Source: Streptomyces sp. NBC_01335
GTDB taxonomy: Bacteria; Actinomycetota; Actinomycetes; Streptomycetales; Streptomycetaceae
Length of the DNA: 64,000 nt
Assembly (NCBI RefSeq): GCF_035953295.1
Contig: NZ_CP108370.1
Location: forward strand, 5,937,001-6,001,000
Direction: 5' to 3'
The notes under the pieces were generated by a model that searched no databases, had not been told where the DNA came from, and saw only the letters and a list, made by a program, of their open reading frames with translations. Position numbers and translations under genes: made by a program. Shown one piece after another: positions 36,507 to 44,502 of the stretch. Within the stretch, counting starts at the first letter, position 1. Each line of letters opens with the position of its first letter.

Positions 36507-36521
36507 GCGAGGGAAGGCGAG

Positions 36522-36569
36522 TCAGCAGGAAGGGCGACACACGCAGCCCGCGTAGCGGACGAGGTCCAT
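36522..36569 (-). CDS. Cysteine-rich leader peptide (15 aa) upstream of cysteine dioxygenase
   Basis: A complete small gene: ATG 36569, perfect GGAGG six bases upstream (36576-36580), and stop TGA at 36524-36522. The peptide is MDLVRYAGCVCRPSC: three cysteines in the last seven residues (TGC, TGT, TGC), with the last sense codon a cysteine codon. It ends 74 bases before the cysteine dioxygenase start, with a hairpin in between. Cysteine-rich leader peptides that control sulfur genes by ribosome stalling are known in mycobacteria. Here the target would be a catabolic gene. Confidence 0.75.
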   Translation of the reverse strand: MDLVRYAGCVCRPSC

Positions 36570-36618
36570 GTGGACCCTCCGCCACAGGCGTACGCAGGTG
36601 TCGTCGGTCATGTTCTGG

Positions 36619-36647
36619 AGTACACCACGCGTGTTCACGCGGGTCAA
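36619..36647 (-). promoter_or_regulatory. Promoter of the cysteine dioxygenase operon with operator-like palindrome
   Basis: TTGACC (plus 36647-36642) and TGTACT (plus 36624-36619) are spaced by exactly 17 bases. The spacer contains the 6-2-6 inverted repeat CGCGTGTTCACGCG (36628-36641), a likely regulator site. The -35 box overlaps the stop codon of the upstream monooxygenase gene. The start point would lie about 35-40 bases before the leader peptide. Confidence 0.6.
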
Positions 36648-38296
36648 TTGAGTGTGGCGGCCCTCTCGGAGCGCGTGGAGGCGCGCGGGGGCGAGTCGTC
36701 GTCCGCCGGGGAAGCGCCGGGCGTGCCGGGCGGACCGCCCCGTGCGGCGTCCGCCGCGGCGAAGAGTTCCGCCGGCCGCACCCCGGCGAACGAGGCCACC
36801 AGATGTCCGTCCGGCCGGATCAGCAGAACCGCGTGGGCCCCCGCCCCGGGATAGCTCTCCGTGACGAGGAGTTCGCTCTCCACCGGAAGGGCGCGCACGG
36901 CTTCCGCGAGGCGTGGCATCACACCCGCCGTCATCCAGTGCCGTCGGTCCCAGACGCCCGTGCCCGGGGCGACCAGCACCACGAGGAACCGGCCCCGTCC
37001 CAGCCGGGCCCGCAGTCGTACGGATGTTCCGTCCGGAGCGGTTGCTCGCACCTCGGCGACCGGCGCACCGGGGGGCGTACCGACCGGGACGTGCGCCTGG
37101 GCGTGCTGTGGTGCGAGGGGGGAGTGCGTGTACGAAGGGGGCGCGCCGAGCGGGCCGTACCCGAGATGTGCGTCGAAGAAGAGGGTGTCGTGCCCGCGTG
37201 CGCCGCCCGCCACCAGGGTCCGCAGGCCGCCTCCGCCGCGCAGTATCGGCAGCGACTGGTCGGCGGCGCGCAGCCGGGCGGCCACGGCGGCCCGGCGTTC
37301 GGCCTGGTAGCTGTCGAGCAGCAGTTCGGACGCTCCGTGGTGCCAGGCCTGGGCCAGCTTCCACGCGAGGTTCTCGGCGTCCCGCAGGCCCTCGTCCACG
37401 CCCTGGGTGCCCAGCGCGCCCAGCAGATGGGCGGCGTCCCCCGCGAGGAACGCCCGCTCGACCCGCCAGCGCAGCGCGAGCCGGTGGTGGACCGTGTGGA
37501 CACCCGTGTCCAGCAGCTCGTAGGGCGGGGTCTCCCCGCACCAGCCGGCCAGCGTCTCCCGGGTGCGGGCGATCAGCGCCTCGGGCGTGACCAGTTCTCC
37601 CTGCGCCGGGAGCAGCCAGTCGAGCCGCCAGACCCCGCCCGGCAGCGGGCGGGCCGTCACCTCGGAGCCGACCGAGCGCCACGGCGGTTGACGGTGCAGC
37701 ACGGCCTGTCCCGGCCAGGGGAGTTCGACCCGCAACGCGGCGACGGCGTGGCGTTCCACGGCGGTCCGGCCCGGGAACCTGACGTCCAGGAGTTTGCGCA
37801 CGGTGGAACGCGCTCCGTCGCATCCGACCAGGTAACTTCCGCGCCACCAGGTCGCGTCGGGGTCCTTGGTGTGCACGGTCACGCCGGACGCGTCCTGCTC
37901 CAGGGTGTCGACCCGGCTGAGCGGCACGAGCCGGATCAGCTCGTGCGCCGCCACGGCGGCCCGCAGCCCCCGGGTGAGTGCGTGCTGCGGCAGGTGGACG
38001 GGCGCCGGCGCCGATCCGCTGTCCGGGCCCTCGCCGAGCGGTACCTCACGCACCAGCTGGTTCCGGCGGAGCGAACGCCAGCCCGACCAGCTCAGCGCCG
38101 CGCGGTCCGGAGTGGCGCAGCCGAGCCGCATGACCAGGTCGGCGGTGTCCTCGCGCAGTACCACCGTGCGGGCGGGGCGCGGTTCGTCCTTGCCGAGCCC
38201 CTCGTCGAGGAGGACGGAGGGCACGCCGTGCGCCGCCAGGGCGAGGGCGAGCGTCAGACCGACGGGCCCGGTGCCGACGACGATCACCGGGTCCAC
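36644..38296 (-). CDS. FAD-dependent aromatic monooxygenase (PheA/TfdB/MhpA class)
   Basis: Encodes 550 residues from GTG 38296, which has GGAGGG eight bases upstream; a TTG at 38383 would add 29 residues without support. Class A flavoprotein hydroxylase: FAD motif PVIVVGTGPVGLTLALALAAHGV at the N terminus, second motif YLVGCDGARSTVRKLLD, third motif AFLAGDAAHLLGALGTQGVDEGLRDAENLAWKL. The C-terminal 150 residues resemble the thioredoxin-like domain of phenol-hydroxylase relatives. Probably hydroxylates an aromatic compound with NAD(P)H and oxygen. No degradation or polyketide genes lie nearby to point to the substrate. Confidence 0.85.
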   Translation of the reverse strand: MDPVIVVGTGPVGLTLALALAAHGVPSVLLDEGLGKDEPRPARTVVLREDTADLVMRLGCATPDRAALSWSGWRSLRRNQLVREVPLGEGPDSGSAPAPVHLPQHALTRGLRAAVAAHELIRLVPLSRVDTLEQDASGVTVHTKDPDATWWRGSYLVGCDGARSTVRKLLDVRFPGRTAVERHAVAALRVELPWPGQAVLHRQPPWRSVGSEVTARPLPGGVWRLDWLLPAQGELVTPEALIARTRETLAGWCGETPPYELLDTGVHTVHHRLALRWRVERAFLAGDAAHLLGALGTQGVDEGLRDAENLAWKLAQAWHHGASELLLDSYQAERRAAVAARLRAADQSLPILRGGGGLRTLVAGGARGHDTLFFDAHLGYGPLGAPPSYTHSPLAPQHAQAHVPVGTPPGAPVAEVRATAPDGTSVRLRARLGRGRFLVVLVAPGTGVWDRRHWMTAGVMPRLAEAVRALPVESELLVTESYPGAGAHAVLLIRPDGHLVASFAGVRPAELFAAADAARGGPPGTPGASPADDDSPPRASTRSERAATLN

Positions 38297-38411
38297 GGTG
38301 CGTACCCTCCGGCCCGAACGGTCATGCGAAACCTGGTAGTCGAAGCGGTCGAAGTCCGGTGCGTGATCACAGAACGTATGCAACCCACTGGGGGTGCCCG
38401 CGTCAAGCGAG

Positions 38412-38441
38412 CGAGGCAGCGGCGCATGCGCCGCTGCCTCG
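38412..38441. terminator. Perfect inverted repeat after gluD
   Basis: CGAGGCAGCGGCGCA is followed at once by its exact reverse complement, giving a stem of up to 13 pairs with a small loop. It lies 26 bases past the gluD stop and ends the gluABCD transcript. Confidence 0.8.
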
Positions 38442-38466
38442 AATGCTCCTTGCTCCGGGCGGTCCG

Positions 38467-39465
38467 TCAGGACTTGCCGATGGTCCCGGTGTTCCCTTCG
38501 GTCCCCCCGGTCCCGTCGGTCGCGACCGTCTTCGCGACGGCGCCGTCGGCCGGCCCGAGGTCAGCGCCCCCTGCGCCCCCCGGCCGGGCGGCCGGGACGG
38601 TGGCGGTCGCGACGGGCGCGTCAATGCCGGCGGCCGGAGCGGCCGACGCCACGGCGATGCCCGTCTTGGCCCGCCGCCCGCGCCGCTCGATCCACGTCGC
38701 GAGCGCCGACAGCAGCAGACACATCGTCACGTAGATGGTGCCGATGACGACGATCGTCGAGACGTACGGGTACTTGCCGTCGACCAGGGTGTTGGAGGCG
38801 ATCAGCCGCGCGGTCTGGAGCAGCTCCGGGTACAGGATGATGTAGCCGAGCGAGGTGTCCTTGAGGGTCACCACCAGCTGGCTGATGATCGTCGGCAGCA
38901 TCGCCCGTACGGCCTGCGGCATCAGTACGCCGAGCATCACCTGGGTCTTGCTCATGCCCAGCGCGTACGCGGCCTCGCTCTGGCCCCGGGGGACCGAGTT
39001 GATTCCGGCCCGCAGCACCTCGGCCTGGACGCAGCCGTTGTAGACGGAGAGGCCGAGCGCCAGCGCCCACATCGAGTAGTCGGTCAGGAAGCCGACCCAG
39101 ATCGCGTAGATCGTGATGAGCAGCGGGATCGAGCGGAACAGTTCGATGAAGGTGGTGGCGAGCCAGCGCACCGGCCGGTGGTCGGAGAGGCGGCCGACCG
39201 CGAGCACCACACCGAGGACGACCGAACCGACCGCCGCCAGGCCGAAGACCTTCAGCGTGGCGAGCACCGCGTCGGCGATGTTCTGCCGGATGCCCGCGTA
39301 GTTGAAGATGTCCCACATGCCGGAATCGAGGTTGCCCGTGTCCGACAGCCGCTTGACGGCGAAGATGATCAGCGCCGCGATGGCGACGCCGCCGACCACC
39401 GCGTAGACGCGGTTGCGGGCGGTGGCCTTCGGGCCCGGCGCGTCGTAGAGAACGCTGGCACTCAT
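38467..39465 (-). CDS. gluD: Glutamate ABC transporter permease GluD
   Basis: Encodes 332 residues. One of two membrane subunits of a polar amino-acid importer. About five membrane helices with the HisMQ-type motif EAAYALGMSKTQVMLGVLMPQAVRAMLP, which contacts the ATPase, and FIELFRSIPLLITIYAIWVGF. The C-terminal 60 residues are an Ala/Gly/Pro-rich tail beyond the family. The start overlaps the gluC stop by four bases, and transcription is toward the terminator at 38412. Confidence 0.93.
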   Translation of the reverse strand: MSASVLYDAPGPKATARNRVYAVVGGVAIAALIIFAVKRLSDTGNLDSGMWDIFNYAGIRQNIADAVLATLKVFGLAAVGSVVLGVVLAVGRLSDHRPVRWLATTFIELFRSIPLLITIYAIWVGFLTDYSMWALALGLSVYNGCVQAEVLRAGINSVPRGQSEAAYALGMSKTQVMLGVLMPQAVRAMLPTIISQLVVTLKDTSLGYIILYPELLQTARLIASNTLVDGKYPYVSTIVVIGTIYVTMCLLLSALATWIERRGRRAKTGIAVASAAPAAGIDAPVATATVPAARPGGAGGADLGPADGAVAKTVATDGTGGTEGNTGTIGKS

Positions 39466-40109
39466 CGGGCGACCTCCATACGGCGCTCCAGCAGCCGGAA
39501 GAGACCGCTGATGACAAAGGTGACGACCAGGTAGCCGAGGGCGACCCAGATGAAGACGGGCGTGATCGCGTAGCCGCGGTCGCTCATCAGCTTCTGCCAG
39601 CCGAACAGCTCGGCGACGCTGAAGGCGCCGGCGATGGCCGAGTTCTTCGTGAGGGCGATGAAGATGCTGCTCAGCGGCGGGATCACGGACCGGGTCGCCT
39701 GGGGGAGGACAACGAGGCGCAGGGTCTGCGGGAAGGACATGCCGATCGAGCGGGCGGCCTCGGCCTGGCCCAGCGGCACGGTGTTGATGCCGGAGCGGAC
39801 CGCCTCGCAGACGAACGACGAGGTGTAGAAGCCCAGCGCCAGCGAGCCGAGGACGAACGGGCTCAGGCCCGAGAAGAAGACCTGCGGCACGACGAAGAAG
39901 AAGATCAGGAAGAGCAGCGTCAGCGGGGTGTTGCGCAACAGCGTCACCCAGGCCGTGCCGAAGAACCGCAGGGGCGGCACCGGTGAAACCCGCATGCCGG
40001 CGATGGCGACGCCGAGCACCAGTGCGATGACCGAACTGACGGCGGTGATCGACACCGTGCCTATGAAGCCGTCGCGGAACTCCGGGAAATTGTCGAGCAG
40101 TACGTTCAT
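39462..40109 (-). CDS. gluC: Glutamate ABC transporter permease GluC
   Basis: Encodes 215 residues. Second HisMQ-type permease subunit, with VTLLRNTPLTLLFLIFFFVVP, EAARSIGMSFPQTLRLVVLPQATRSVIP (the EAA loop) and ALTKNSAIAGAFSVAELFG. It pairs with GluD. It overlaps gluD and follows gluB after 99 bases that hold a hairpin. Confidence 0.93.
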   Translation of the reverse strand: MNVLLDNFPEFRDGFIGTVSITAVSSVIALVLGVAIAGMRVSPVPPLRFFGTAWVTLLRNTPLTLLFLIFFFVVPQVFFSGLSPFVLGSLALGFYTSSFVCEAVRSGINTVPLGQAEAARSIGMSFPQTLRLVVLPQATRSVIPPLSSIFIALTKNSAIAGAFSVAELFGWQKLMSDRGYAITPVFIWVALGYLVVTFVISGLFRLLERRMEVAR

Positions 40110-40168
40110 GAGGTCTCCGCGTCGGCTGTCAGCGGCATCGGGCGTACGGGGCAGGTCGGGCGGGCGGG

Positions 40169-40202
40169 GCCGCCCGGCGTCGGGGAAGTGACGCCGGGCG
40201 GC
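40169..40202 (-). terminator. Intercistronic hairpin between gluB and gluC
   Basis: GCCGCCCGGCGTC and GACGCCGGGCGGC form a perfect 13-base stem with an 8-base loop, seven bases after the gluB stop. It can attenuate transcription or protect gluB mRNA, giving more binding protein than permease. Confidence 0.7.
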
Positions 40203-40208
40203 GCGCCG

Positions 40209-41132
40209 TCAGTAGCGCTCGATGGCCGGCGGGGCGGTGTACGCCGAGCCGGACAGACCGAGGGTCGCGTCGTAGATCTTCTTGTACGAGCCGTCCTGGA
40301 TGTGCTTCTCCAGCGAGTCGTTGATCGCGTCGCGCAGCACCTTGTCGTCCTTGTTCAGGCCGACGCCGTAGGGCTCCTCGGTGAAGGGCTTGCCGATGAC
40401 CCTCAGCTTCTTGGGGTTCTGGGCCGCGTAACCCTTGAGGATCGAGTCGTCGGTGGTGACCGCGTCGACCTGGTTGGTCAGCAGCTGCTGCACGCAGTCC
40501 GAGTACTTGGCCAGCTCGACGACGCTCGCGCCGTACTCGGGCTTCTTGATCTCCTGGAGCGGGGTGGAACCCACGATCGAGCAGACCTTCTTGCCCTTCA
40601 GCGTGTCGGTGCCGGTGATGGCCTTCTCGTCGGAGCGCACCAGCAGGTCGGCGCCCGCCTTGTAGTACGGACCCGCGAAGCCGACCAGCTGCTTGCGCTT
40701 GTCGTTGATCGTGTACGTACCGACGAAGTAGTCGACCTGGCCCTTGGAGATCGCCGTCTCACGGATGCCGGAGTCGACGGTCTTCCACTCGATCTGCTTG
40801 TCCGAGAAGCCGAGGTCCGCGGCGATCATCTTGGCGATCTCGATGTCGAAGCCGGAGCGCTCCTTCGTGGACTGGTCCTCGAAGCCCAGGTACGGCTGGT
40901 CGGCCTTGGCGCCGATGATCAGCTTGCCGCGCTTCTTCGCCTCCTTGAAGGCCGGCGAGTCCAGGTCGACCCCGGTGGCGACGGTGTACGTGGGAAGGGC
41001 GGGCGCGTCGGAGGCGCCGGGCTTGGTGCCCGCGGGCTTGTCCCCGGCCGAGCCTTCCTTGCCCCCACAGGCGGTGGCGGTCAGAGCGATGACGGCGATG
41101 GCCGCGAGGGCGGCCGACTTGCGGAGCTGCAT
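40209..41132 (-). CDS. gluB: Glutamate-binding lipoprotein GluB
   Basis: Encodes 307 residues from ATG 41132 with AGGAAAG upstream. Extracellular substrate-binding protein anchored by lipid. The signal ends in ALTATAC with lipidated C22. The SBP_bac_3 fold shows GKLIIGAKADQPYLGFED, GFDIEIAKMIAADLGF, VDYFVGTYTINDKRKQLVGF and YGVGLNKDDKVLRDAIND. Third gene of the gluABCD operon counted from gluA as first, second in order on the minus strand. Glutamate specificity is from synteny with gluABCD, as the fold also binds aspartate and glutamine. Confidence 0.92.
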   Translation of the reverse strand: MQLRKSAALAAIAVIALTATACGGKEGSAGDKPAGTKPGASDAPALPTYTVATGVDLDSPAFKEAKKRGKLIIGAKADQPYLGFEDQSTKERSGFDIEIAKMIAADLGFSDKQIEWKTVDSGIRETAISKGQVDYFVGTYTINDKRKQLVGFAGPYYKAGADLLVRSDEKAITGTDTLKGKKVCSIVGSTPLQEIKKPEYGASVVELAKYSDCVQQLLTNQVDAVTTDDSILKGYAAQNPKKLRVIGKPFTEEPYGVGLNKDDKVLRDAINDSLEKHIQDGSYKKIYDATLGLSGSAYTAPPAIERY

Positions 41133-41164
41133 CTGAACTTTCCTTCTGTCGTCGGTCGTTGTCG

Positions 41165-41950
41165 TCAGTGGTGAAGGATCTTCGACAGGAAGTCCTTGGC
41201 CCGGTCGCTGCGGGGGTTGCTGAAGAACTGGTCGGGCGTGGCCTCTTCGACGATCTTTCCGTCCGCCATGAAGACGACACGGTTGGCGGCGGAGCGGGCG
41301 AAGCCCATCTCGTGGGTGACGACGATCATCGTCATGCCGTCCCGGGCCAGCTGCTGCATGACTTCGAGGACCTCGTTGATCATCTCCGGGTCGAGCGCCG
41401 ACGTGGGCTCGTCGAAGAGCATGACCTTCGGGTTCATCGCCAACGCCCGTGCGATGGCGACGCGTTGCTGCTGGCCGCCGGAGAGCTGGGCCGGGTACTT
41501 GTCCGCCTGCGCGCCCACCCCGACCCGGTCGAGCAGGGTCCGGGCCTTTTCCTCCGCGGCCTTCTTGTCGGTCTTGCGGACCTTGACCTGGCCCAGCATG
41601 ACGTTCTCCAGCACGGTCTTGTGCGCGAAGAGGTTGAACGACTGGAAGACCATGCCCACATCGGCGCGCAGCCGGGCAAGTTCCTTGCCCTCCTGGGGAA
41701 GCGGGCGTCCGTCGATCGTGATCGACCCCGAATCGATCGTCTCCAGGCGGTTGATCGTGCGGCACAGTGTGGACTTGCCGGACCCGGACGGTCCGATGAC
41801 GACCACGACCTCGCCCCGGGCGATGGTCAGATCGATGTCCTGGAGCACATGCAGCGCGCCGAAGTGCTTGTTGACGTCGCTCAGTACGACGAGGTCGTCG
41901 GCCTCGGGTGCGGCATTCTCGGCGGCCTTCGTCACTGAAACTCCGCTCAT
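41165..41950 (-). CDS. gluA: Glutamate ABC transporter ATPase GluA
   Basis: Encodes 261 residues from ATG 41950; GAGGAGG lies a little further upstream. Cytosolic ATPase of the importer. Walker [10 protein letters not shown] (from residue 53), Q loop VFQSFNLF, signature LSGGQ (156-160), Walker B with D180 in [12 protein letters not shown], and switch histidine in VVTHEMGFA. First gene of the operon; gluB follows after 32 bases. Expression is likely controlled by the divergent GluR/GluK system. Confidence 0.95.
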   Translation of the reverse strand: MSGVSVTKAAENAAPEADDLVVLSDVNKHFGALHVLQDIDLTIARGEVVVVIGPSGSGKSTLCRTINRLETIDSGSITIDGRPLPQEGKELARLRADVGMVFQSFNLFAHKTVLENVMLGQVKVRKTDKKAAEEKARTLLDRVGVGAQADKYPAQLSGGQQQRVAIARALAMNPKVMLFDEPTSALDPEMINEVLEVMQQLARDGMTMIVVTHEMGFARSAANRVVFMADGKIVEEATPDQFFSNPRSDRAKDFLSKILHH

Positions 41951-42360
41951 CGGCTCTTGCTCCGTCCTCCTCGGGTGGCTAGGACACTAGTGACGCAGCG
42001 CGATGACCGTCAGTAGATCTGAGGGAGAATTGAGGATAACGATCCGGCATTCCCCGGATACCCGGTGTGAAGGGGTCGGGCGCCCCGTGCACGCCGGCGT
42101 ACCGGGTCGGTAACGGAAACCCCGTCGTAACGGGCCGGGACTTGACTGGATCCCGCGCGTCGGCGTTGATGCCCAGGAGGGCACGGGGAGGCGGACCGGA
42201 GTCCGGTGGCAGGTCCCGCGGGGCGTGCCGGGGGAGCGAACGCCGTCTATCGTCTCCTCCTGGGGTGACGCCCTGTAAAGCCTGTCCCGCCAGGAAGGGG
42301 GAGGCTTTCCTTCAGGCGGCGCCCGGGGACCACGACCGGCGGACACGGAGAGGAGGGCCA
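41951..42360. promoter_or_regulatory. Divergent control region gluA/gluR, 410 bases without a gene
   Basis: Holds the gluA promoter on the minus strand and, toward gluR, a small inverted repeat CCCGTCGTAACGGG near 42120. A GGAGG ribosome site lies just before the gluR GTG at 42361. No coding region is supported. A GluR binding site is expected here, but I could not identify a convincing direct repeat. Confidence 0.4.
41984..42013 (-). promoter_or_regulatory. Candidate gluA promoter
   Basis: On the minus strand CTGACG (plus 42013-42008) and TAGTGT (plus 41989-41984) are spaced by 18 bases, about 34 bases before the gluA start. Confidence 0.55.
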
Positions 42361-43053
42361 GTGAGACTGCTGCTCGTCGAGGACGACAACCACGTCGCCG
42401 CGGCCCTGTCCGCCGTGCTCGCGCGCCACGGCTTCCGGGTCGTGCACGCCCGCGGCGGCGAGGAGGCCCTGCGCGCCCTGCTCCCCGCCGAGCGGGAGCC
42501 CTTCGGGGTCATCCTGCTGGACCTCGGGCTGCCGGACCAGGACGGTTACGAGGTGTTCGGCAGGATCCGCAAGCGCACCTCCACCCCCGTCATCATGGTG
42601 ACCGCCCGAGCCGACGTCCGCTCGCGCATCCACGGACTCAACCTCGGCGCCGACGACTACGTCACCAAGCCCTACGACACCGGCGAACTGCTCGCCCGCA
42701 TCCACGCCGTCGCCCGCCGCACCACCGGCGGCGAGGACACCGCGCCGATCCCGCTCGCCGCGCTGCTGCTCGGAGTCGTACGGGTCGAGCTGCCCACCCG
42801 CCGGGTCAGTGTCGACGGCACCGAAGTCCCGCTCACCCGCAAGGAGTTCGACCTCCTCGCCCTCCTCGCCCAGCGCCCCGGCGTGGTGTTCCGGCGCGAG
42901 CAGATCATCAGTGAGGTGTGGCAGACCAGTTGGGAGGGGACCGGCCGGACGCTGGAGGTGCACGTCGCCTCGCTCCGCGCCAAGCTGGGGCTGCCCGCAC
43001 TCATCGAGACGGTGCGAGGGGTCGGCTACCGGCTCGTCCCGCCGGCCGCCTGA
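42361..43053 (+). CDS. gluR: GluR response regulator (OmpR type)
   Basis: Encodes 230 residues from GTG 42361 behind GAGGAGGG; the frame is open to 42067 but without support. Receiver domain with phospho-acceptor D54 in VILLDLGLPDQDGYE, T-loop MVTARAD and lysine in VTKPYDTGELLARI. The C-terminal winged helix (about 130-228) ends in RTLEVHVASLRAKLG and TVRGVGYRLV. It is divergent from gluABCD; in S. coelicolor the GluR-GluK pair senses glutamate and activates that operon, as I recall. gluK follows 15 bases later. Confidence 0.88.
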   Translation: MRLLLVEDDNHVAAALSAVLARHGFRVVHARGGEEALRALLPAEREPFGVILLDLGLPDQDGYEVFGRIRKRTSTPVIMVTARADVRSRIHGLNLGADDYVTKPYDTGELLARIHAVARRTTGGEDTAPIPLAALLLGVVRVELPTRRVSVDGTEVPLTRKEFDLLALLAQRPGVVFRREQIISEVWQTSWEGTGRTLEVHVASLRAKLGLPALIETVRGVGYRLVPPAA

Positions 43054-43068
43054 GGACCCGCCGCTCCG

Positions 43069-44463
43069 GTGCGTACCCGTCTGCTGCCCCTGCTCATCGT
43101 GCTCATGGCCGCCGTGCTGCTGGCGCTCGGCTTCCCCCTGGCGGTGAGCGTGGCCGGCGCCGAGCAGCAGAAGGTCGTCATCGACCGGATCGACGACACC
43201 GCGCGCTTCGCCGCACTCGCCCAGTTCATCAGCGAACCGGTCGCCCCCGACGACGAACGCCGCCGCACCCTCCAGGCGGATCTCGACGCCTACGCCACCG
43301 TGTACGGCATCCGGGCCGGGATCTTCTACCGCGACGACCGCTACCTCGCCAAGGCGCCCTCCACCTGGAACCTGCCCCGGGAGGGCGAGGGCCGCGCCGC
43401 CTTCCAGGAGGCGCTGCTCGGCCGCCGCTCCCACGATCCGCCCCAGGTCTGGCCCTGGCAGCGCGGCCGGATCGTCGTCGCCTCGCCCGTCGTGCGCGAC
43501 GGGGACGTCGTCGCCGTCGTCGTCATCGACTCGCCCACCGACGAGATGCGGGCCCGCATCCAGCACGGCTGGCTGATCATCGCCCTCGGCGAGGCGGCGG
43601 CGATGCTGGTGGCGGTCGGGGCGGCGTTCCGGCTCACCGGCTGGGTGCTGCTCCCCGTGCGGACCCTGGACGCAGCCACCCACGACATCGCGCGCGGCCG
43701 GATGCGCTCCCGTGTGGTCGAGGGCGGCGGACCTCCCGAACTCCGCAGACTGGCCCGCTCCTTCAACGAGATGGCCGACAACGTCGAAGAAGTCCTCGAA
43801 CAGCAGCGGGCGTTCGTCGCGGACGCCTCCCACCAACTGCGCAACCCGCTCTCCGCACTGCTGCTGAGGATCGAGCTGCTCGCCCTCGAACTCCCCGAAG
43901 GCAACGAGGAGATCGCCTCGGTGCGGCTGGAGGGGAAGCGGCTGGCCCAGGTCCTCGACGACCTGTTGGACCTGGCACTCGCCGAGCACGCCGAGGCCGA
44001 CCTCGCCCTCACCGACGTCGCCGCCCTCACCGCCGAGCGCGTCGCGGCCTGGCACCCGGTCGCCGACGGGAAGGGCGTGGGCCTCACCCAGGACGGGGCC
44101 CCGGCCGTCACCGCCTGGGCCGACCCGATAGCGCTCTCCAGCGCGCTGGACGCGGTGATCGACAACGCGCTGAAGTTCACCCCGCCCGGCCAGGACGTGA
44201 CGGTGTCGGTCGCCGCCGAGGGCACCGTCTCCACCGTCGTGGTCGCCGACCGGGGCCCCGGACTCACCGACGAGGAACTGGCCCGCGTGGGGGACCGCTT
44301 CTGGCGGAGCAACCGCCACCAGAACGTCCGGGGCTCCGGCCTCGGCCTGTCCATCTCGCGGGTGCTGCTCGCGGCGGGCGGCGGCACGATCGGCTACGGC
44401 CGCAACGACCCCCACGGCCTGCGGGTCACGGTGTCCGTACCGCGCGACGCCCCGCACGTCTGA
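43069..44463 (+). CDS. gluK: GluK sensor histidine kinase
   Basis: Encodes 464 residues from GTG 43069. Two membrane helices (about 5-27 and 168-190) enclose an extracellular sensor region of about 140 residues that may detect glutamate or a binding protein. Then come HAMP, HisKA with H255 in FVADASHQLRNPLSALL, and HATPase with N box VIDNALKFTPPG and G boxes DRGPGL and GSGLGLSI. It phosphorylates GluR, encoded just upstream. Confidence 0.88.
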   Translation: MRTRLLPLLIVLMAAVLLALGFPLAVSVAGAEQQKVVIDRIDDTARFAALAQFISEPVAPDDERRRTLQADLDAYATVYGIRAGIFYRDDRYLAKAPSTWNLPREGEGRAAFQEALLGRRSHDPPQVWPWQRGRIVVASPVVRDGDVVAVVVIDSPTDEMRARIQHGWLIIALGEAAAMLVAVGAAFRLTGWVLLPVRTLDAATHDIARGRMRSRVVEGGGPPELRRLARSFNEMADNVEEVLEQQRAFVADASHQLRNPLSALLLRIELLALELPEGNEEIASVRLEGKRLAQVLDDLLDLALAEHAEADLALTDVAALTAERVAAWHPVADGKGVGLTQDGAPAVTAWADPIALSSALDAVIDNALKFTPPGQDVTVSVAAEGTVSTVVVADRGPGLTDEELARVGDRFWRSNRHQNVRGSGLGLSISRVLLAAGGGTIGYGRNDPHGLRVTVSVPRDAPHV

Positions 44464-44502
44464 CCGGGCGGTCCGTCGACGGGGCCGGCCCGGACTCCGC
44501 GG

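Noticed and set aside
36479..36580. Metabolite riboswitch upstream of cysteine dioxygenase
   Set aside because: No known riboswitch core such as SAM is recognisable in about 130 bases; the short coding frame with a ribosome site explains the region better.
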